Assembly: GCA_018806915.1 (NCBI GenBank)
Contig: JAGKQI010000015.1
Coordinates: 62,001-126,000 of the forward strand
Source: Phytophthora colocasiae
Taxonomy: Eukaryota; Oomycota; Peronosporomycetes; Peronosporales; Peronosporaceae
Direction of reading: 5' to 3'
Length of the DNA: 64,000 bases
Position numbers and translations under genes: made by a program
Shown: positions 54,370-64,000 of the stretch, one piece after another
Layout of the letters: each line of letters begins with the position of its first letter
Position numbering within the stretch: the first letter of the stretch is position 1
The notes under the pieces: model-generated
Databases searched by the model: none
Told to the model about the DNA's origin: nothing
Seen by the model: the letters and a program-made list of their open reading frames with translations, nothing else

Positions 54370-56583
54370 GTAAGTTGCATGCGTATACTACCAGAATCGC
54401 GAGTCTTCCCCTGGCCAAATCTTCACCGTACTGGTTAGTGCGGAACCTTACAGCATTTACTGCGAGCAACTCCATGTGAAGATGTCTCATACACTCGGCA
54501 TGTGTAGGCACCCGCTCCCCTTTGCGCTTCATCGCTATCCTGTGTAGGATAAAGCCGTATGTCGACGAAAGCAAAAAATAGCTGCCAATATTACTTTTTG
54601 AAAGCGACGCATCGCTGGATAGAGTAGCGCTGCAGGCGGATCTGGTCATGGGTATCATCCCCACCCATACCAGAATGGTACTCAGCAACGAGCTGCGGAC
54701 ATGGCACCTGCGTGACAGCCCCCCGTCCTTTTGACCTTCCTCGATGCATGCGTCTGCACTGTGGAACATCCTGTGGCAATCATGTGGACCGAGCTCGAGT
54801 CCATTCATGCTGCGGCGACAAGCTGCGGGTATTTTCTGGCTTGGGCAATTCGGTACGTACTTCAAGGCATGTTCTGGGGTCTCTCCTTTTGCTTGAACAT
54901 GAGCCATTTTGGCCACCCCAATCGGTCAGTACGTTGCGTCCCAACATAGTAGCAGCGAGAGCGCCAGCGCAGGTGAACAGTAGAAGTTATCGGCTATAAT
55001 CAACCGCTGCTTTGGTAGCCCATCGAACGCCTTGGTGATATTGCGGATGACAGCCCTTTGAGATGCTCCTTCACTCTTCTTCTTGTCAGGCTCAGCACCA
55101 AGATAAACTTCAACTCTGTAGTATACAGAATAACGAAAACGATAGCATCAGCATACTCTGTATCATACGGAGTTTGGACATAATAAAATATAATACAACA
55201 CGTGGTATTCTGTCGGCAACTGAATACCACATACAAACCTTGCACAGTATCCACTGGCCGCGCAGCAAGTCGTGTAGCACTTGGTGCCATATTTATGAGG
55301 CTTCTGCTTGTTGTAAGTCCGCATAGGGTTGTATTGGCTCCGAATCGGGATGGTTCCTTCGTCGAAGCTCACACGAGCGCCGAGACGATATCCCCGACGA
55401 AACGTTTTCTCGATCACTTGCAGGGGGGACGGATCTGGAACGCGGTGTCGGTGGTCCTGTCGCCGATGGTGGTGCTTGTAAAATGGAGGAAATGTGTGAC
55501 CGTTCTGAATCTCTCGCGCATCATGTATCTTCCAAAGGTACCCCGCGGAGCAGCACCCTCTTCGTTTACGGACCAGTGCTTCGCCAAGCCGTCCGTGTGC
55601 CAACACAGCGTCCGAGCCACAAGCTGTCCGATGACATGCAATATTTCGTGCTATCGAATTGGTTTCTGCCTCTCAAGCTTGTCGATTATATCGTCGAGAT
55701 CTTCAACGGATTTCTTCGGATTGTCTGACGCTCACGCGTTTGCTGAGCGATCGCGAGAATATTTCGTTGTCGATAATTTTCCGACACCAGCGCAATTTCT
55801 TCCATAGCGCGATAAGAAAAAAGTATAAAAACATTCCAATCAGCGACTCAGCAAAAGTAGCGGCGGATTTAGTAGTCCATCGTATAAAGCAGCTCCATCC
55901 AGTTTCAACTCGGCTGTTTCATATTCAATACAGAATTAGTTAGTCAGTGGCTACGTTTATTCTGTATGTCACAGACTTACCGCAGTGGTCTTGATCGTAC
56001 AATTCCCACCCGGAACTAGCACGCTCACGCATTTCCGCATCGTCCTGCTGAAAGCCCAAGCTTACGTCCACAATTCTGGGTCTGACTCGACTTCATCAAC
56101 ATAGTCGTCTTCTTCTTCACCTTCATACTCGCTAAAAGCAGAGTTCTCTTCGTCTGACTCAGCGTAGGCGCTACACAAGAAAGATTTATCGCTTAGATTG
56201 ACATCATCCACGTCACCGGGCCCGAAGAGATTCTCGGCACGAAAGGCTTCCATGAAGTCGTGTCGATCAAAAGCATCCAATCCCGGCTCGTCCTCAGTCT
56301 TCATCTCCTCCTCGAAATTTGCCACGCCATCATCGCTCACGTTGACGACAACTCGTTGTGTTAAAACAGCGGCTCCACTAACATCAGTCGCTTGTTCTGT
56401 TGCACCCAGCGTAGTCGCGACGACACCGACGACTTGTTCTGTAGTAGCCAGAGTAGCGGAGATGACACCGTCGACTTTTTCTGTAGCAGGTGTCGCAGTT
56501 GAGTCAACAACAAGCACTAGATCTGTTGCAGGTGGCTCAGGATGACGTCGTCGAACAGCAGCATAGGAAGCCAGTTTTCCCAT
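54370..56583 (-). pseudogene. piggyBac-like (DDE_Tnp_1_7) transposase, broken
   Basis: Minus strand. ATG at 56583 opens a 173-codon acidic N-terminal frame (EEMKTEDEPGLDAF, SEYEGEEEDDYVDEV). Then, in several frames: YMMRERFRTVTHFLHF (about 55530), the catalytic-region block RRGYRLGARVSFDEG and YNKQKPHKYGTKCY (about 55300-55400), GMGGDDTHDQIRLQRYSIQR (about 54620-54680), and the end PTHAECMRHLHMELLAVNA (about 54470). The order matches the family. Indels between blocks and no C-terminal Cys finger mean it is dead. A small minus-strand reading frame at about 56730-56815 (MKHTKPGVKGKLQKDKVNVEYF) may be an upstream exon. Confidence 0.8.
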
Positions 56584-56989
56584 CGGAGGCTTAGGCGCTT
56601 GAATTGGGCTTCGTGCAGGGCTGGGGCGGGGCTGGCGGGAACAAGCCTTCCTTCATTGCGTATGCCTATAGCGCCTTTGTCCCTAAGGTGTACATATCAC
56701 CAGGACACGATGTAATACATTCAAAAACAACCAGACGTACCGACGAAGTACTCGACGTTGACCTTGTCCTTCTGTAGCTTGCCTTTCACCCCCGGCTTGG
56801 TGTGCTTCATCCTGAGATCTCTGAGAACCCATTCTGAGATCCTACCTGTTCTCGTCGACATGTGAATTTACGTGGATCCAGAATTGATTGTGTGGACTTA
56901 TGATTGGATTAAGTCAAGCTATGGATGTGAGGTTGTTGGATGAAGATTGTTTATGAGGTCTTGCAAGACGTGGCGTTGAATCAAGTGTG

Positions 56990-57081
56990 ACGAGGATAAT
57001 TGTTTCAGAGTCTCAAAGTATCTCTGGAGCTCCAAGATACTTGAGTAGCGGTTGATTGCTTCGAGGATTTTGCCTGGCCAT
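56990..57081 (-). pseudogene. Family-A antisense gene start, fourth copy
   Basis: ATG complementary to 57079-57081 reads M-A-R-Q and stays open about 22 codons. It lies 55 bp from the truncated family-A LTR at 57137, as in the other three copies. The polypurine variant AGGAGGGGCGAT lies between. Confidence 0.55.
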
Positions 57082-57136
57082 GGTACTCAGTACAGAGAAG
57101 AATCCTCACTGGCGAACCGTGACCAGGAGGGGCGAT

Positions 57137-57837
57137 AGACATGATGCAACTTCAGATTTTCTGGCGTCATGCTGCTGTTACCCAGTGATGTACCTGGTTA
57201 TATTTTGGTTTCGGACAGGGGGTTTGTGGGACGTGGCTGCACCGGTGCGGTATCTAAGAAGAGTGTGGATAAACCTTCGCCTGACTGTAAAGGGGCCCAA
57301 AGGACCAGAAGTGTACTTCAGAGTGTGCACAACTCTGAAGGTCAAATACACTCTGTCTGGTCACCAAACTTTCCCCGACGATGAGTGCCTAATTTCTGGC
57401 GGCAAGTCTCTCAGAAGAACGTATCTCTGAAAGATCTCATCCCGTTACCGTCCAGCGCGACGATTGATGGTTCAAGGATCCACATACTAACCCGCAGAAA
57501 CCAAGTATCGCGCGCCGGACGCCGCGCACCCGCGCATACCTCAAGATCTTCGTGTACGTTGTAGCATTGGTGCTCCGTACCCTGATTTCTACTCAAGACT
57601 CTGGTATCCCCAATTCTGAATGACCAAAATTCTGAAAACCAGGATACCAGACTCTAAAATCAGCGAAGATCCAAGACCTTACTAAACCCAAGTGAACCCA
57701 AGTTCAAGTCACGTATTCAAGTGATGACTGACCTGCACATCCCCCGTAATGACGTCTCTACCTGTCAACCCATTGCGATCGGCTACACAGACTGCATACT
57801 GAGACCAAGTCAAAATCTGATTCATACAAAGACCAAG
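57137..57837 (+). repeat. Family-A LTR 4, truncated by insertion
   Basis: Homologous to the first 700 bp of LTR 1 (TAAACCTTCGCCTGACTG, TCTCTCAGAAGAACGTATCT and onward to AAAGACCAAG). It is interrupted at 57838, where the family-C LTR starts; CCAAG (57833-57837) should be the left target duplication. Confidence 0.8.
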
Positions 57838-58293
57838 TGTAACGGGGTTACACGTACAAGTGGTTGTACCACTTGTAACTCTAACAGTTAGGATAACTAT
57901 TAAAGGTTGGAAACGGGCCTCAGACCTTGTTGTGCTGTACACACCAATGGCTACATGGGCGAACCACATTATTGGGTGGTTCGTGTGCAATTGTGCATAT
58001 TATTGGTAGGAAGTATCGGATTTCTATCAATCACTGAGCAGAGTTTCTGCCAACCACACGTTGGCAGACCCTTTAGAAATAGATAACAAACAGTTTTAGG
58101 AGGTCCATAATTGGCTTATGCCAAATTCAATAACAGTTCTCATTTTACGGTATTTTGCAGTTTAATTTAGTTATATTTGATTTGATTATACTTAATTAAA
58201 TAAGTTTACATTAAGTCTATTTTAATTGCACGCTTCCTCATACACGTAAGCGCACGTGTACGCCATCTAATAGGTCCAGGTAGACCTATTACA
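57838..58293 (+). repeat. Family-C Gypsy 5' LTR
   Basis: 456 bp, TGTAACGGGGTTACAC to GACCTATTACA. It is full of short perfect hairpins (for example 57855-57877, 58046-58068). Its 5' end shares the palindrome TGTAACGGGGTTACA with the LTR at 47457. Confidence 0.75.
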
Positions 58294-58311
58294 CCTGGTA
58301 GCACTTTGTAG
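58294..58311 (+). other. Primer-binding site, family C
   Basis: ccTGGTAGCACTTTGTAG follows the LTR end; it differs from families A and B after TGGT. Confidence 0.4.
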
Positions 58312-58342
58312 TTCGTCCCACGACCGACTGCTGTTCATTCGT

Positions 58343-59329
58343 ATGGAGTCATACGAACGTGGGGTAGAGAACTCCCCAATGGATGAGGGATCCACTGGGA
58401 CCCCTCACATGTCCGTGACGCGCACGGACTGTGCCCACCTGTCAGATCCAGAGTGGGAAGCTCTCCAAAGACCTTCACAAGTCATTGGAGAGGCAGCGGT
58501 AGCGACGATGTTTCATACGCTATCGCCGACAGGGCAACACGGTGTTGCTCTGGGGTACATTGTTAAGGAGCAACGAGATGTTGCTGCCTCGGTTGCTTCC
58601 CCGAAGCCACGCGTGGAGTCGTTGAAACTCCACGTGAGTACCTACACGGGGAAGGAGGACGAGACCCTCCTTCGGTGGCTTGTCGAACTCGACACAGCCG
58701 TTGCGGTTCGACGTATCGTCGATCCGATGTCGAAGGTCGCGTTCGCCATGTCATGTCTTGGCGGACGTGCGAGGAGTTGGGCCTATGGGCGCCGACTCTC
58801 GGATCCTACGTGCTTCGGCACGTACGAGGTGTTCAAAGAGGAGCTCAAGCTTGCGTTTGAGCCCCCGAAGAACGAGTTCAGATCGCGAGCGGAGTTTCTC
58901 GATCTGCAACACGGCAAGGATGATGTTCACACCTTTGCCCAGCGTGCTCGATACTTGGTATCGAACATAGTGGCGAACCCGATCGACGAGGCGACCAAGG
59001 TCGTCACGTTCATGAAGGGACTAAGAGATGGCCCCGTCAAGACGTATCTCTTCCGAGAGTATCCGAATACTCTCGAGGAGGCGATCAGCCTTGCCATGCA
59101 AGAGAAGTTTAACCGGCGTCAAGCTAAACTCCATGCGAACGCGCCGAAGCCGGCGCGTCCTGTTGTGAAGACGGGAGGTCCAGAAACTATGGACCTCTCG
59201 AGTGCTACGACTGCTGGTCAACAGCAGCGTAGGAACAGCAAGGTTCGATGTTACAAGTGTAGTAACATCGGTCACTATGCACGTGAGTGCACAGCGGGCG
59301 GGCGTTCAAAAAACGCCAAGGACCAGTAG
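58343..59329 (+). CDS. gag: Gag, family-C Gypsy
   Basis: ATG 58343, 328 aa, intact. A capsid-like domain spans about residues 90-260 (KLHVSTYTGKEDETLLRWLVEL, RARSWAYGRRL, FEPPKNEFRSRAEFLDLQ, FMKGLRDGPVKTYLF), followed by a basic linker and one CCHC knuckle, CYKCSNIGHYAREC, near 59250-59291. It packages element RNA. The coding sequence is packed with hairpins (58612-58634, 58651-58673) while the protein stays conserved, so synonymous positions are involved. The pol frame overlaps its end by 43 bp in the -1 frame. Confidence 0.9.
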   Translation: MESYERGVENSPMDEGSTGTPHMSVTRTDCAHLSDPEWEALQRPSQVIGEAAVATMFHTLSPTGQHGVALGYIVKEQRDVAASVASPKPRVESLKLHVSTYTGKEDETLLRWLVELDTAVAVRRIVDPMSKVAFAMSCLGGRARSWAYGRRLSDPTCFGTYEVFKEELKLAFEPPKNEFRSRAEFLDLQHGKDDVHTFAQRARYLVSNIVANPIDEATKVVTFMKGLRDGPVKTYLFREYPNTLEEAISLAMQEKFNRRQAKLHANAPKPARPVVKTGGPETMDLSSATTAGQQQRRNSKVRCYKCSNIGHYARECTAGGRSKNAKDQ

Positions 59330-60018
59330 GCGCGGGGCGTCCTACTGGTGATGCAGTCTCGCGTGTCGAGCTTGGACACGCGACGATGAGGACTGCTGCC
59401 CCCATCGAGAAGCTTTCTCGCTGTAAGCTGCAAGATGACAAGTCAAACCTTGTCATCCTGAACGTGATGTCAAAGAGAGTGAACTCTCTTCGTGCCCTAG
59501 TGGACTCGGGCGCGTCGAACAACTTTGTTCGAGAAGGAAGTCTTCGAAGGTTTGACTTCGAAGAGGCCGACACGCCTCGCAGCGTGTTGGAGGTGCGGTT
59601 GACAACAGGTGCCACCGTGAGGACTGAGAAGCGCGTAGTCCGTGTGCGCTTCTCTTACAAACGAAGAACGTTTGTGGAAGCCCTTATCGTCTTGGATCTA
59701 GACGATAAGTTCGACTTGGTATTAGGCATGCCGTGGCTTGCACGGCATGACCCGGTGATCAACTGGGAGAAGCGTACGCTCGTACGCTTCAACAACGCAT
59801 GCGCGACAGAGAGCGATGGGCCTGTCAGTGCTGCACATGCACCAGGCGGTGCATGTGATTCCCCAGTTGAGGCAGCAGCGACTCAGGGAGTCGTTGGGAG
59901 AAAATGTGTGTCGACTCAGAAATCTGAGCCGAAGGGTCGCGGTCACATCAGTGATGGTCAGGTGAATCGCATTCACCTGAGAGAAGGTAAAATACCGGTA
60001 TTACAGGTATCCTTGTAG
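59287..60018 (+). CDS. pol: Aspartic protease, family C
   Basis: Open frame overlapping gag in the -1 frame. The active site RALVDSGASNNFVRE lies near 59497, with the second lobe at DKFDLVLGMPWLARHDPVINW. It processes Gag-Pol. The frame stops at 60018; RT lies in another frame, so an indel separates them. Confidence 0.8.
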   Translation: MHSGRAFKKRQGPVGAGRPTGDAVSRVELGHATMRTAAPIEKLSRCKLQDDKSNLVILNVMSKRVNSLRALVDSGASNNFVREGSLRRFDFEEADTPRSVLEVRLTTGATVRTEKRVVRVRFSYKRRTFVEALIVLDLDDKFDLVLGMPWLARHDPVINWEKRTLVRFNNACATESDGPVSAAHAPGGACDSPVEAAATQGVVGRKCVSTQKSEPKGRGHISDGQVNRIHLREGKIPVLQVSL

Positions 60019-60275
60019 GTACTTCAAGCCCCCAAGGGTCTGGGAACTAGCGATCGTGCATCAGCTCCGGGAGCTGATGATGCGTGTACAAGCGAACGTT
60101 CGCTAGCACAGGAAGCTAGCGAGAGCACGTCGACGATGCGGTCGCTTCATCCGCTCTGGGAGCGGATGGAGGCGCAGCGGTTCAGGGAACCGACTGCGCG
60201 GCAGGAGGTGCTGGCGGTTGCAAACGCCCAGCACCCGAACAACCTGCGTGCTCATGTGCAGTAGCGCTGCACGCG
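60019..60275 (+). pseudogene. Broken protease-RT linker, family C
   Basis: No open plus-strand frame spans this gap. It still carries perfect hairpins (CATCAGCT..AGCTGATG, GCTAGC..GCTAGC, ATCCGCT..AGCGGAT, GGTGCTGG..CCAGCACC), so hairpin richness is not tied to a currently open frame. Confidence 0.5.
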
Positions 60276-61607
60276 ATGAGCGGCACTCAACCCGGGCTTG
60301 ATAGTGCGAGTCAGCGGAAGGAATCCGCTGACGATTGCGATAACGTCCCGTCCACGGTGCGATGCCTTGAACGTGGAGCACCTGGAGTCGAGTTCCACGG
60401 TAGACCTTCGCGGCGCAAGCTCAGGGAGCTGCGCGAGTCTCAGTCCGGGACTGAGACGGGTGTATCTGCAGTGCAGACACCGAGTGTCGAGACGTTGAAC
60501 GTCTTGACACGTACTAGTACTCGGCTACTGTACCAGTTGATGCGGTTGGAGAATCCGCCGACGAGTGCGTCGGCGTTGACCGCACTTCCAACGATGAGTT
60601 GGAAGCGCTTCGCACAAGACTTGTACGATAGACGCATCGAACAAATTTGCATTCTCTCGGATATCGAGAGAGTGGAGCGCGAGACCGAAGAGCTGAAGCA
60701 GCTCGTCGTCGATGGGATCACTGAGGGTGATGACTCCCTCAGTGCGAAGACTAAGAAGCAGCGCTTCGAAGAGCAGAGTTGGGACTCGTTGAGGTCGAGT
60801 CCCTACTACGAAGTTCTGCGGGTGTACAAGGATGTACTCCCGGACGAGATTCCTTCGGAGCTTCCGAAGGATAAGGGCGTACAGCATGATATTGATCTCG
60901 TGCCGGGCACAAAGTACTGTGTTACACGGCAGTGGCCACTGCCGTGTGAACAAGTACAAGCGATCGACGACTTCTTTGAAAGTCGTCGTCTTGCAGGTCA
61001 AGTGCGGGAGCCAAAGTCCCCGCACAGTGCCCCAACGTTCTGTGTTAAGAAACCACAGGGCGGCTGGCGCATCGTTCATGCGTACAACAAGTTGAACGAT
61101 GCGACGATACCGGCGCAGACGCCGATACCGCGAAAAGATGTTATCATCGATTCGATGGCCTTGAGCACTATCTTCAGTGCTCTAGATCTGCGTGATGGAT
61201 TCTACCAAATCCTCATGCGTGAGAGGGATATCTCTCTCCCAGTGGTAAGCACTCCAAGCAGTATGCTTTAGGAGTGGCTCGTCATGCCACAGGGGCTTAA
61301 GAACGCCCCTGCGACGTTCAATAGATGCGTGGCACATCTATTGCGCTCGGTGCGCGGCTTCGCACCGAGCTACTTCGACGACGTGTTCGTCCACAGCCGG
61401 GCTGTAAACGGGAAGACGGACATTGAGATGCACAAGGTGCATCTCCGGAAGCTGCTAGAGCTTATGAGGAAACATAAGCTCTATGCGAACCTGAAGAAGT
61501 GTATCTTCGGGGCGAGCGAGATACCCGTCGTGGGGGTGTCTCTTGGGCTTATGCAAGTACGAGGAGAACTACGCGGGCAAGATGCGCCCGTTGTCACAGC
61601 TTCTTAA
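60276..61607 (+). pseudogene. pol: Reverse transcriptase, family C, with in-frame stop
   Basis: RT motifs in order: LPKDKGVQHDIDLVPGT, SAPTFCVKKPQGGWRIVHAYNKLN, IPRKDVIIDSM, IFSALDLRDGFYQI, then a TAG at 61269-61271, then EWLVMPQGLKNAPATFN and the catalytic YFDD at 61371-61382. The short spacing between GLKNAP and YFDD is normal for Gypsy, unlike family A. After 61545 most of the connection subdomain is deleted. Reading frame is kept on both sides of the TAG, so it may be a point mutation. Confidence 0.85.
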
Positions 61608-61800
61608 GAAAGAAGCTGAGTGGATTTGAACGACCGAGTGCGAGGATGCATTCGGTGCAGTCAAGCAGGGCTTGACTGAAGCGCCGATCTTGGCCGTGGC
61701 GGACCAAGATCGTCCATTCCACGTAGTGTGCGATGCATCCGACTTTGCAATCGGATGTGCATTGATGCAACACGATCACGAAGGCGTGATCGTGTAGTTC
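61608..61800 (+). pseudogene. RNase H N-terminal part, family C, with two stops
   Basis: It continues the RT frame with AEDAFGAVKQGL-like sequence (ECEDAFGAVKQGLTEAPILAVAD) and FHVVCDASDFAIGCALMQHD, the first RNase H strand and its Asp. TGA at about 61627 and TAG at about 61796 interrupt it. Confidence 0.6.
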
Positions 61801-62957
61801 ATTATCAATCGCGTCAGCTGAAGCCAGCTGAGCGTAACTATCCCGTACATGACAAGGAGCTCCTTGCCATGAAGTATGCACTCGCAAAGTTCCGAGTGTA
61901 TCTACTTGGGAGTACACCGTTCGTGGTCTATACAGACCACGCATCATTGCGTACGGCGATTAAGTCGCCGCACATCTCGCAACGTATGGCGAGATGGTTG
62001 TCCTTCTTCGCGGAGTACAACTTCCGGGTAGAGTATAAACCCGGAAGACTCAATGTAGTGGCCGACGCGTTATCGCGTCGACCTGACTACGCGGAGACGG
62101 TCGACGCCAACGCAGTTGGCGTCGTGAGGGCAAGTGTGCCGTCGTCAACGTTGATTGACGACGTGAAGAACGCGTATGCAAGGGATGCAGACGCGAAGGG
62201 GCTGCTGGAGTTCCTCGCAGCACCTTCCGACGTGGCACGTCGGAAGCTAACCCCTCATCTTCGAGCTCGTGTACACCGCTATCGTGTATACGAAGGCCTA
62301 CTGTTGTACAGTGCAGTAGACGACAATGCGGATCGCATTGTCGTTCCGAATGATCATGACCTCCGGTTGAGGATCATGTTCGAGTATCACGATGCCCCCA
62401 CGGCAGGGCATCTGGGTCGTGAGAAGACATACACTCATCTCACGCGTGACTTCTACTGGCACCACCAGTACAAGTGGGTGCGCAAGTACGTACGTGCTTG
62501 CGAGGTTTGTCAACGCGTGAAGCATGCGCAGTTCACGCAGGCTCCTCTTCAATCACTACCGACTCCGTCAGAGTGTTGGCAGTCCATGTTCATGGACTTT
62601 GGCTTCGGTCTTTTGCCTGACAGCAAGCGGAGGACGGGCATTGTTGTCTTTGTGGACCGATTCAGCAAGATAGTTCATCTTGCTGCCGTCCCGGCTACTG
62701 TTACAGCCGTGCAGACTGCGCGACTGTTTGTTGACATGGTGTTCAAACACCATGGCATGCCGCTCGACATTGTGTCGGACCGTGATCCACGCTTGACAGC
62801 GCGGTTCTGGCAAGTAGTGTTTACACTTCTTAGTTCACAATTATCAATGTCGACTGCGGATCATCCGCAGACGGACGGGCAGACCGAGCGTGTCAACCGC
62901 GTACTGGGTGACACGCTGAAGAGCTACGCTCACTCTTTCCCCCATTCTTGCCGATAG
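61728..62957 (+). CDS. pol: RNase H to integrase core, family C
   Basis: A 409-codon frame; true homology starts near 61805. RNase H end: RNYPVHDKELLAMKYALAKF, VYTDHASL, KPGRLNVVADALSRRP. Integrase: zinc finger (EYHDAPTAGHLG ... CEVCQRVKH near 62390-62525) and the complete catalytic triad: MDFGFGLLPD, IVSDRDPRLTARFW, and PQTDGQTERVNRVLGDTL near 62870. This is the best-preserved enzyme of the element. Hairpins are densest here: seven perfect ones in 61923-62163. Confidence 0.85.
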   Translation: MRCIRLCNRMCIDATRSRRRDRVVHYQSRQLKPAERNYPVHDKELLAMKYALAKFRVYLLGSTPFVVYTDHASLRTAIKSPHISQRMARWLSFFAEYNFRVEYKPGRLNVVADALSRRPDYAETVDANAVGVVRASVPSSTLIDDVKNAYARDADAKGLLEFLAAPSDVARRKLTPHLRARVHRYRVYEGLLLYSAVDDNADRIVVPNDHDLRLRIMFEYHDAPTAGHLGREKTYTHLTRDFYWHHQYKWVRKYVRACEVCQRVKHAQFTQAPLQSLPTPSECWQSMFMDFGFGLLPDSKRRTGIVVFVDRFSKIVHLAAVPATVTAVQTARLFVDMVFKHHGMPLDIVSDRDPRLTARFWQVVFTLLSSQLSMSTADHPQTDGQTERVNRVLGDTLKSYAHSFPHSCR

Positions 62958-62963
62958 CAAAGT

Positions 62964-63572
62964 TTGCCATCAACAACTCAGTGCATGCCTCGACTGGCAT
63001 ACACCTTCTACGTGAATGCCATGAGGCATCCACGATTGCCGAGCATGCTCAGTGGAGTAGTTTCCTCCTTAAATGGGGGAGGGTCTACGGTTGCGTCCGA
63101 ACAACCGCAGAATGCAACTGATAGCAGCACACTATCAGCTGCGGTGGCGCGTGCGACGTCTCGTTCGAGCAGGAAAGAGCGCGCGATGTCTGTGCCGGGC
63201 ACAGACATGAGAGATGATAGCGAGCAGGCAGGGCCTGCTGCTGACAAGGGCGACAAGCTTAAAGGATTCAGCTCGGGTGCGCTAGAATTTGTCCAGCGAA
63301 GACAAGCCGTCATACGGTTTGTCCTGGATGCTATCGCATCTTCTGTCGATCGACAGAAGCTGAACGCTGATAATGTTGGTAGGGGCAACGTTAATCAATT
63401 CAAAATTGGTTCATTAGTTTTGTTAGCTACACAAAACTTGCCTAAACATGCAGTGTCTGACTTTGGAACAAGCAAGCTTGCTCCAAGATTCATTGGGCCG
63501 TTCAAGGTACTTGAACGGGTCAACCGGTTCACTCTCGTCCCAAGACCGGACGAGAGGTTCGAGGCAGTCTGA
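62964..63572 (+). CDS. pol: Integrase C-terminal region, family C
   Basis: Open frame following a frameshift. It is Ser/Ala-rich, then has FKIGSLVLLATQNLPKHAVSDFGTSKLAPRFIGPFKVLERVNRFT, the GPF/Y module typical of Gypsy integrases, near 63400-63530. The first codons come from a different frame of the helical region INNSVHASTG. Confidence 0.7.
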   Translation: MPSTTQCMPRLAYTFYVNAMRHPRLPSMLSGVVSSLNGGGSTVASEQPQNATDSSTLSAAVARATSRSSRKERAMSVPGTDMRDDSEQAGPAADKGDKLKGFSSGALEFVQRRQAVIRFVLDAIASSVDRQKLNADNVGRGNVNQFKIGSLVLLATQNLPKHAVSDFGTSKLAPRFIGPFKVLERVNRFTLVPRPDERFEAV

Positions 63573-63997
63573 GCTGCCTCGCAGACCTCAGCACGGAGGA
63601 CACGAATCTCCTGCTTCAGAGCAGCTATCTCAGCGCTCTGTGTCTGCTCCAGCGCAGCAACTCGATCGTGCAGAGCACGATCGTCATGGTCATAGCGTTG
63701 ACCATGCGGAGGGAGTGTTCCCACCCCCTCCGCAGCCGTTGCGCGACGCGCGTGGAGCGACCCGCTGGATTGTGGAGTGGATTGTGGCTCATAAGAGAAC
63801 GAACACTCAAGGGGTTCGTTTTCGTATTCGTTGGAGAGAATTTCCTCCTCACCGAGATACATGGGAGCCGCGGAACGTCCTGATGGAGGACGTTCCGGAA
63901 ATGGTGATGGCGTACGAAGCCCACCATAACTTGCAGTGGTAAGCCCTGCACGAGGAGAGCTGCGGTCGGCCACAGCACTCGGAGCTTCGCGCGGCAC
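63395..63997 (-). other. Antisense open frame with coiled coil, family C
   Basis: A 200-codon minus-strand frame (starting with GTG and perhaps extending past the window) overlaps the pol end. It has a leucine-heptad coil, DRVAALEQTQSAEIAALKQ and EIRVLRAEV, like the coil of the family-A antisense gene. It could be a shadow of pol, but the coil pattern is unusually regular for a shadow. Whether it is expressed is unknown. Confidence 0.35.
63573..63942 (+). CDS. pol: Chromodomain tail, family C
   Basis: In the frame running 63448-63942, the end reads GVFPPPPQPLRD..., then WIVEWIVAHKRTNTQGVRFRIRWREFPPHRDTWEPRNVL, a chromodomain-like fold, to TAA 63942. One frameshift separates it from the integrase frame. 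Confidence 0.7.
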
Positions 63998-64000
63998 AAT

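Overview
The window reads as a repeat-dense, gene-poor stretch of an oomycete nuclear genome, most likely Phytophthora or a close relative. The pointers are a Crinkler-type (CRN) effector relic with an LxLFLAK-like header, an oomycete-like initiator just upstream of it, Ty3/Gypsy elements whose pol carries a second archaeal-like RNase H, piggyBac-like DDE_Tnp_1_7 transposases with the C-terminal Cys cluster, and a Crypton tyrosine recombinase. No rRNA, tRNA or CRISPR array was seen. Almost everything recognised is mobile DNA or a decayed host gene.

Layout. (1) 1-25302: a tandem array of one large Gypsy family (family A) with at least three LTRs (789-2472, 16726-18412, 23442-25302). The first internal region has gag-PR-RT-RNaseH-aRNH-IN-chromodomain on the plus strand. 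A long extra gene lies on the minus strand between pol and the 3' LTR and is interrupted by a solo LTR of another family. The second internal region has lost gag through most of pol but keeps integrase and the antisense gene. (2) 25303-29641: DNA-transposon debris, namely an Ulp1-like scrap and a 40-bp-TIR element with TAA target duplications. (3) 29767-40035: an island of decayed host-type genes: a CRN pseudogene, a CCDC42/CFAP73-like flagellar coiled-coil relic, and an XPG/RAD2 nuclease pseudogene convergent with it. XPG is split by a 273-bp MITE and by a 2635-bp non-autonomous LTR element with identical-looking LTRs. (4) 40312-42348: an intact Crypton recombinase. (5) 43-47.9 kb: Myb/trihelix genes or fragments, a 49-bp tandem repeat, and the antisense-gene end plus LTR of another Gypsy element. 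(6) 47871-54260: a GATC-saturated Gypsy family (family B) with a Tc1-like insertion. (7) 54370-56583: a piggyBac-like pseudogene. (8) 57082-57837: another family-A antisense start and truncated LTR, into which a third Gypsy element (family C, 57838 to window end) has inserted.

The main unexplained signals are at nucleotide level. Family C is packed, in LTR, coding and broken-coding sequence alike, with perfect 6-11-bp-stem hairpins about every 30-60 bp. Family B is saturated with GATC/GGATCC in every reading frame. Family A is enriched in a TCTGAAAA motif in several frames and in its LTRs. Family A also carries an antisense gene whose ATG lies exactly 55 bp from the LTR in all four visible copies, and a different family has a similar antisense reading frame at the same spacing. 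These are the best candidates for something undescribed.

Limits: homology calls come from recognising motifs by eye. Boundaries of decayed genes are approximate, and all enrichment figures are hand counts.
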